A stretch of 64,000 bases of DNA from Manduca sexta (taxonomy: Eukaryota > Arthropoda > Insecta > Lepidoptera > Sphingidae). A model generated the notes under the pieces. The model was not told the origin of the DNA, did no database searches, and worked only from the letters and a program-made list of their open reading frames with translations. Made by a program: the position numbers and the translations under genes. The stretch is taken from assembly GCF_014839805.1 (NCBI RefSeq), contig NC_051116.1:7049556-7113555 (forward strand), given 5' to 3'. This document shows, one piece after another, positions 58,676 through 64,000 of the stretch. Position 1 is the stretch's first letter, and each line of letters begins with the position of its first letter.

Positions 58676-59585
58676 TATTTATTCAGTTTAGTTTAGTTTT
58701 TTTTTTAAATATCCCATAATCGTACGTTTTTGAATGGCAGACCTTTCGCAATCTTGCTCTGGTACACGGGTCAGGCAGGTCTGGGAGGCCGCAGGAGTTC
58801 GAAGGAAGCGACATTCTATTTGTGGAAGCGCCGCGGCCGGTCCGCTTTGGTTTTGCCCTTTTTGCAATCTCGCCCTACGCGCGGTGACCAGAGCTTTACG
58901 AGAATAGTGGACATAATTAACTAGGCCATCCTGGAGGATATTTGCTTTTTTATTTGATTTTTTTGTATTAATAATTATAATTAAAGCAGTTGTAGATTTT
59001 GTATGTGAAGAAATCAGAATGTAAAAAAAAACCTATACGCCTTAATAATATTCATGACAAATAATAAAATTTATAACAATAGGGGTCTTGGGCTTCGCCA
59101 TCGGAGGCTCATAAATTTTTTTTTTTTTGGATTTTTTTATGGGCATTATTTTTTAATAAAGAATATATTATCAACAGTAAAAAAGACTTAAAATAAAAAA
59201 TATTAATAACAAATATTCATATTTTGCCGCTGTACAAATATCTTAATTTGCATTCCACGGTTTCCAATAGAAGAAACACGTCACTGTTAATTGTGAAAAT
59301 ACTACGCCATTGTTTTTATTATATGTCATATATAATTCATTGGAGGTTCCTAAAAAAAAACACCAAGTCAGAGTACCAGGATTGTCTCGCGTATTCCTCG
59401 ACGTGGTAACACCACAGTCGTTAGCGGTTTCGTAAACGCATTATTGGTATGCGCGGGTGAGTTGTTTATTTGAGGCCTGGGGTTAAAGTCCGTGTGAGGT
59501 GTTTACTTCTGATTTATTACAATGGTTCATGCGAGAGAAATTAGTATTTACAATTAAACATTAGTCTTACTTATAAAAAATTCAC
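58676..59585. other. No gene seen
   Basis: AT-rich with several A or T runs; frames at 58730-58924 and 59224-59409 lack motifs. Confidence 0.4.
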
Positions 59586-59587
59586 AA

Positions 59588-59745
59588 AGCTGTGCTTTGT
59601 TAAAACACAAATTTACTCGATCAGCTGTAAGTCAAAACCATCTTGCCTCTTAAAAAGGTTTAAACTAGGAATCGGTGATGTTTTTGACAGCTATTTAAGC
59701 AATTCTTAATCATCTCTTAACGTTAAAACAAGTTTGTAAGTAAGA
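59588..59745 (-). repeat. Interspersed repeat G, copy 2 (inverted)
   Basis: Inverse of 41985-42115: TTACTCGATCAGCTGTAAGT and AGCTATTTAAGCAATTCTTA. Confidence 0.7.
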
Positions 59746-59794
59746 CTGAAGATTTAATTTCGTTAATATTTGAATTGTCATGTTTCGGGGCATC

Positions 59795-60117
59795 GATGTA
59801 TATGTACTACGTACTAGATTTGGCGTTCCGAACATTCACTGTGTTCAACTGAATTGAACTGTCATCCATTCAAACTAATTTTAGTATAATATCAATATTG
59901 ATGCTTGTGGTTGTGTACGGAGTGGCGCTCATAATATAAAAACGCGAATTTAAGTGCAAACCTGGATGTGAATAAAAATATTAGTCAAATAAGTAAAATT
60001 ATTTGTTGTTCAAGTTAATAAGTAAGTTGTAACAGTGACGTTTTGGTTGCCATTTTAGTGTCAGATTTTGAACAAATAGTTTATATGGACGTTCGCGTCT
60101 ATAGAATATACGTTAAT
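59795..60117 (+). repeat. Interspersed repeat F, copy 3
   Basis: TACTACGTACTAGATTTGGC to GCGTCTATAGAATATACG. As at 42 kb, a G repeat lies just upstream, but here in the opposite orientation. Confidence 0.75.
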
Positions 60118-60536
60118 GTCTTGGGGCCTGTTGTATAACTTCAGAGTAAATGCTTACTCGACTCATAAATATATAGGCCGACCAAATAAAAGACACATTC
60201 AAATCTATTCTCCCAAACAAATCGTAATAAAATGAGTGCTATTTAAATTAGCTGTTTAATACCCTGCGCAACAGTACCAATAGTAATATGACATGTTTAA
60301 TAAAATTTTGTGCATCTTAACATATGAAATAAAACGTATATGTAAGTACTTATTATGGCTTAGAAATCATTTTTATATCCTAAAAATTTCAATGCATATA
60401 AAAATATTTTAACAATGAATCACACGCCGATGACTAACTCAAGGTCCAAGTCACCAGTGGTCAGGGATTTAGAGTGAGGAATCTCCTCACTACAAATATA
60501 TCTGTATTATATCTTTATTACATTATTATTAAAATT
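60118..60536. other. No gene seen
   Basis: AT-rich. Confidence 0.4.
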
Positions 60537-60866
60537 AAAAAAAAAACGGCGATAGCCTAGTTAGGTTTGGAACGGACTACAGAGACAAATGTCCGCAGGT
60601 TCAAATCCCAAGGGCACACACCTCTGACTTTTCTAAAAAAAATATGTGTGTATCCTTTGTGAATTATCGCTTGCTTTAACGGTGAAGGAAAACATCGTGA
60701 GGAAATCTGCATAACTGAGAAATTCTCTGTAGTAATTTTGAGAGTATGTGAAGTCTTCCAATACGCAATAGGCCAGCGTGGTGGACTAAGGCCTAATTCC
60801 TCTCAGTAGTAGAGGAGGCCCGTGCCCAGCAGTGGGTCAGTATACAATGATACAAGGCTGATGATG
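60537..60866 (+). mobile_element. SINE-A with target duplication
   Basis: ATTAAAATT precedes it (60528-60536) and follows it (60867-60875). Head CGGCGATAGCCTAGTTAGG, B box GGTTCAAATCCC, (GAT)n end. Confidence 0.85.
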
Positions 60867-61084
60867 ATTAAAATTCTCATTTTCCGTCTCCCTCACTCCA
60901 TACAAAACACATTGTGTCATTCGTAACAACATTACCGATGTACGTAATACATGCGTAAATAACACACACCTTCGCAGAGTTTGTATTTGTCACATTTTTT
61001 AGCGGATAATGACCTAGCTAGTAAAAATTTAAAAATCTAGACAGACCGTCGACTGTCGCGCCGCTCACAGATTTTATTTTAGTA

Positions 61085-61280
61085 ATTTTTAATTTCTGGT
61101 CGAGCAAAGTAATATTTGGGTTCTGCTCAGTATCAGTCCGGAGTCTGGAATTTGTGCCCGATATGGCGACAGGCTCGCCCCCTATCACATCATGGGACGG
61201 AACACGCTTGCCAAAAAGTGCACCGGTTGCGCCTCTGCATACCCCTTCGGGGATAAATGCGTAATGTTTGTTTTTGTTTA
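61085..61280 (+). mobile_element. SINE-B body just upstream of exon 2
   Basis: TCTGCTCAGTATCAGTCCGG through GGGATAAATGCGTAATG; the tRNA-like head is missing. It ends about 58 bp before the exon 2 start, close to where the branch point and pyrimidine tract should lie. Confidence 0.8.
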
Positions 61281-61338
61281 TGTTTTAACTGAGCCCACCA
61301 GTTGTATTTGTTATAATGGAAATGTGTTTTGATTCCAG

Positions 61339-61421
61339 GGTTGCTACAAACACACCGCATCTCGTGAGCTTGGGCACCGGCAGGCTCAGCACCGCCGTCA
61401 CTCTTCATCCAATTAAACAAG
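61339..61421 (+). CDS. PHLDB: PHLDB/LL5-like protein, exon 2
   Basis: Completes codon 25 and encodes residues 26-52: VATNTPHLVSLGTGRLSTAV followed by TLHPIKQ. This is the most diagnostic segment. The HLVSLGxGRLSTAxTL block, immediately before the FHA domain, is characteristic of vertebrate PHLDB1/PHLDB2 (LL5alpha/LL5beta). The acceptor is TTGATTCCAG, and the donor is CAAG|GTATTG. Length is 83 bp; it enters with one base completing a codon and leaves with one base of the next. Family proteins are cortical scaffolds with a C-terminal phosphoinositide-binding PH domain; LL5beta recruits CLASP and ELKS. That is family knowledge; only the N-terminus is visible here. Confidence 0.9.
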
Positions 61422-62157
61422 GTATTGATTTTATATTAGTTTATGATAAAACGTGTTATAATACATTACAATCGGAAATGATAAATCTGTCAAAAAACTA
61501 GTAATATTATATCTTGTTAAAGTGACGCATTGAATTCTTAATTTGAATTTACTCACATATAACGCCATCTAGCGGTACTCATTTGAATTATTTTATGCTT
61601 TACTCTACTTGTATCATATTGTTTATTACTGACTGCCATAATACTGTTATTGTCAAAAGTTTCATGAAATTAATTTAGACAATACGTTCTTTAAATTGCC
61701 TGTAATTTTGTTTTTGATTAGCTCATGATTTATTACGTAGGACGTATGGGTGTCCCCCATGTTGTTCTTATAAACCCCCTGAAAAAGGAAAAGGCGTGAC
61801 GATCTATAGTACAGAGGCGGCCCGAGGGTTGGGGGGAAGGGGCTAATTCTTAGTTATTCAAAAACTACCATCTTGTCTATTTTCGATAACCATACTGGAA
61901 CTCGGTTGAGGAGATAAAAGAGGATAGCAAAATATATTATTTATCATGACAGACACCCAAACAAATATAAGCAATCATTGCAAAAGAAATCAACAGTGAG
62001 TTATGTGTTAATTATACTACAGTTTTATAAACTTTTTTTTATTAGGTAGTATCTACTATGTTTAAAAGGAACTGGGGCCCTGGTCTACAGCCCAAAAAGC
62101 CCTTATGTAGACCCATGTTTGTTACAGTATATTTAATTTACCTATATTCTATTGCAG

Positions 62158-62331
62158 GTCGCGTGACAGTGGGCTCGGACCCGACATGCGACATATACGT
62201 GGTCGGTGGCGGGGTGGCGAGCGTGCACTGCCGCGTGGAGAACTCTCACGGCGTGGTGACGCTGTACCCGCTCAGCGGCAGCACGCTCATCGACGGGCTG
62301 CCGGTCGAGAAGCCCACCAGGCTCTCGCAAG
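62158..62331 (+). CDS. PHLDB: PHLDB/LL5-like protein, exon 3 (FHA domain core)
   Basis: Residues 53-110 plus one base. Reads GRVTVGSDPTCDIYV (the FHA GR-x-x-x-G motif), then GGGVASVHCRVENSHGVVTL (with the conserved S-x-H), then YPLSGSTLIDGLPVEKPTRL. The LTLYP...TIDGLPV-x-x-PTRL pattern is shared with vertebrate PHLDB1; the usual FHA N-G turn is D-G here, as in that family. Acceptor TATTGCAG, donor CAAG|GTGGGT; 174 bp keeps phase. The exon is strikingly GC-rich against its introns. FHA domains usually bind phosphothreonine peptides; whether this one does cannot be told from sequence. Confidence 0.93.
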
Positions 62332-62364
62332 GTGGGTTATAGATCTTTTGACCCCCGAAATAAT

Positions 62365-62635
62365 TGACTGGGTTTTTCCATCTTAAAAATTACTCAGTCG
62401 CAGCTCGGAGTCAGGAAGTTGGCGGTGTGATACCCCCGTGCCTCAGAAGGCACGTAAAGCCGTTGGTCCTGCGCCTGATCTCTCTCCGGTAACGTCGGCT
62501 TGCCGTCTCACCGAACTATGAGAGTGAAGGAACAGAGAGTACTTGTGTGTTGCGCACACACTTGTGCAATATAATATCTCCTGCATGACTGATCTCCATT
62601 GAGATTGACCGCCGTGGCTGAAATTCGGCTAGGAG
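62365..62635 (+). mobile_element. Repeat E in intron 3
   Basis: TGACTGGGTTTTTCCATC through CTGATCTCTCTCCGGTAACG to CGCCGTGGCTGAAATTCGG. It begins about 33 bp after the exon 3 donor. The tRNA-like beginning is missing. Confidence 0.75.
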
Positions 62636-62659
62636 GAGGTGACCCACGTAAACGTGCCT

Positions 62660-62913
62660 GTCTCGGTGGCGTAGTTGTACTGCATGCGCGGTACGACAGC
62701 ACTCTGAGGGTTCGAATCCCGGGTCAGACAAATTGATATTTGGGTTTTTCTGCTCAGTATCATCCCGGAGTCTGGAACTTGTGCCCGATATGGCGATAGG
62801 TTCACCCCCTATCACATCATGGGACGGAAACCCCTTGGCGAAAAGTGGGTGCCCTGATTGCGCCTCTGCATACCCCTTCGGGGATAAATGCGTGATGTTG
62901 TGTGTGTGTGTGA
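62660..62913 (+). mobile_element. SINE-B, full length, with (GT)n end
   Basis: Head CTCGGTGGCGTAGTTGTAC, B box GGGTTCGAATCCCGGG, and GATAAATGCGTGATGTTGTG running into GT repeats. Confidence 0.85.
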
Positions 62914-63404
62914 AAACGTACCTCACTTCTTCCCCGTATCGCTTACAGTGCGCGTGAGCAGCCTATGTACACACGCACACTACGAGGGTTAGAGGCGACA
63001 AAGACGTTACAATTAAATTTTAAACTTATTCTATGCAACTTAAGATTGATAATACCTACTATATTTTTTGTTCTGTTATTGCTATATTTTTACACGAATA
63101 AACTCACATGACTTATTTTATTTATAAATAAACTATAAAATCATAGCAATGAATAGCTATAATGAAACTTTAAATAAAAATTCGTTCGAAGTTAAATAAT
63201 AATATCAGTTGCTTCACTATTCGTTTGTCCCTCACTAGGCTCCTTCTGTATCGTGAGGACTCTAAAACGACAACATTATCCGTAATACAAAGTTTTCTGT
63301 ATATTTTTAACCGACTTCAAAAAAGGAGGAGGTTTTTAATTCGACTGTACACGCGCGCATTCTGTCGATCGCTGACAGTTATTTCAAACCACTGACAGTA
63401 ATGT
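62914..63404. other. Intron 3 sequence, nothing recognised
   Basis: AT-rich intron DNA between SINE-B and repeat R. Confidence 0.45.
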
Positions 63405-63565
63405 AAAATTAATATTGTCGTTAAGTTTTTTTAAATTTTCTAATTTTCCGCACACTTTTTAGATTTTTTTCTTTCATATTAAGAACCCTCTCCTGACAAT
63501 AACAAACACAAAAAAATAGTGCTATCGGTCCAGCCGTTCACGCGTGATGGCGTGACCAAGGGAAA
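63405..63565 (+). repeat. Interspersed repeat R, copy 2
   Basis: Matches 42120-42295: CGGTCCAGCCGTTCACGCGT and GGCGTGACCAAGGG. Confidence 0.65.
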
Positions 63566-63587
63566 TAGGGATTCATTTTTATATATA

Positions 63588-63772
63588 TTATACTAGCGAC
63601 CCGCCCCGGCTTCGCACGGGTGCAATATTTCACCACTATTTAATGGATGTTATTATACATATAAACCTTCCTCTTGAATCCGCATCAAAATCCGTTGCGT
63701 AGTTTTAAAGATTTAAGCATACAAAGGTAGGGGACAGAGAAAGCGACTTTGTTTCATACTATGTAGTGATTA
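63588..63772 (+). mobile_element. Lepidopteran interspersed element (Helitron-like?)
   Basis: ATACTAGCGACCCGCCCCGG, then GCATCAAAATCCGTTGCGTA, then ACTTTGTTTCATACTATGTA. I recall this as a very common moth and butterfly repeat; its class is uncertain. Confidence 0.55.
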
Positions 63773-63828
63773 CAACAGTAAAGAGTTGTACTATTATTAA
63801 CTAGTTTCCTCTCCGTTTGTGTTTGCAG

Positions 63829-63963
63829 GTAGCATGCTGACGATAGGCCGGTCGAACTACCTCCGTTTCAACCACCCGGCGGAGGCGATGCTGATGAAGT
63901 CGGTGCTGCCGTCGGGCCACATGCCCATCATGCAGTACCAGAATGATGAATGCTTGCCACTTG
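63829..63963 (+). CDS. PHLDB: PHLDB/LL5-like protein, exon 4
   Basis: Completes Gly111 and encodes residues 112-155 plus one base: SMLTIGRSNYLRFNHPAEAM, LMKSVLPSGHMPIMQYQN, DECLPL. The LRFNHPAEAxxMKS sequence following the FHA domain is conserved in PHLDB1/2. Acceptor GTGTTTGCAG, strong donor TTG|GTAAGT. Length 135 bp, same phase in and out, so exons 3 and 4 share one splice phase. The rest of the protein (coiled coils and PH domain in the family) lies beyond the right edge. Confidence 0.92.
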
Positions 63964-63990
63964 GTAAGTATACATATAACACTCACGTGA

Positions 63991-64000
63991 GAGAGAGAGA
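63991..64000 (+). repeat. (GA)n microsatellite at the window edge
   Basis: Five GA repeats in intron 4, cut by the edge. Confidence 0.6.

Larger units (their letters stand above)
27666..61338 (+). other. Intron 1 of the PHLDB-like gene (~33.7 kb)
   Basis: Bounded by donor GTCAG at 27666 and acceptor TTGATTCCAG ending at 61338. It is filled with repeats and AT-rich DNA, and I found no additional coding exon. Long first introns rich in transposons are common in insect genes with a distal promoter. If exon 1 is wrong, the region would be partly intergenic. Confidence 0.6.

Overview
The window looks like moth or butterfly (Lepidoptera) nuclear DNA. It is AT-rich, nearly free of long open frames, and packed with repeat types typical of lepidopteran genomes: tRNA-headed SINEs with (ATT)n or (GAT)n tails, Helitron-like elements running from A|TC to CTAG|T, RTE-type LINE remnants, hAT-type MITEs and mariner debris. 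There are no bacterial-style genes, rRNA genes, CRISPR arrays or convincing stand-alone tRNA genes. All repeat family letters used here (A to K, R) are labels local to this annotation.

One host gene can be supported. It is the 5' part of a plus-strand PHLDB/LL5-like gene (FHA domain, cortical scaffold family). Coding exon 1 lies at 27592-27665, directly below a GC-rich, TATA-less promoter in which four ATTGG (inverted CCAAT) boxes 30-31 bp apart alternate with CRE-like TGACGTCA sites. Exons 2, 3 and 4 lie at 61339-61421, 62158-62331 and 63829-63963. The splice phases agree across all three junctions and give a 155-residue N-terminus containing a complete FHA domain. The gene continues past the right edge. 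Intron 1 is about 33.7 kb and fills most of the window.

Positions 1 to about 27440 are upstream of the gene. They hold only repeats, low-complexity DNA and unassigned AT-rich sequence. Notable items are an hAT-type MITE with a near-perfect 8-bp target duplication (3342-3687), a cluster of fold-back units (14258-14556), a ~155-bp tandem duplication (17771-18046), and a doubled mariner transposase HTH fragment (22805-23050).

Intron 1 (27666-61338) is a layered repeat deposit. Nesting can be read in several places: a SINE in another SINE with a 12-bp duplication (29289-29732), family C inside SINE-B (30395-30880), and an RTE fragment inside family K (37432-38280). A ~1.2 kb Helitron-like element carries seven tandem ~122-bp units (32492-33721). 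A ~2 kb repeat at 19205-21165 has an inverted second copy at 42890-45395; that copy is itself enclosed by a second inverted pair (41283-41817 and 45690-46240).

The observations most worth following up are the phased CCAAT/CRE promoter with its conserved-phase first exon, the nested inverted-repeat block at 41.3-46.2 kb, and several long perfect hairpins. Repeat boundaries come from reading by eye and are approximate unless terminal motifs or target duplications are cited.
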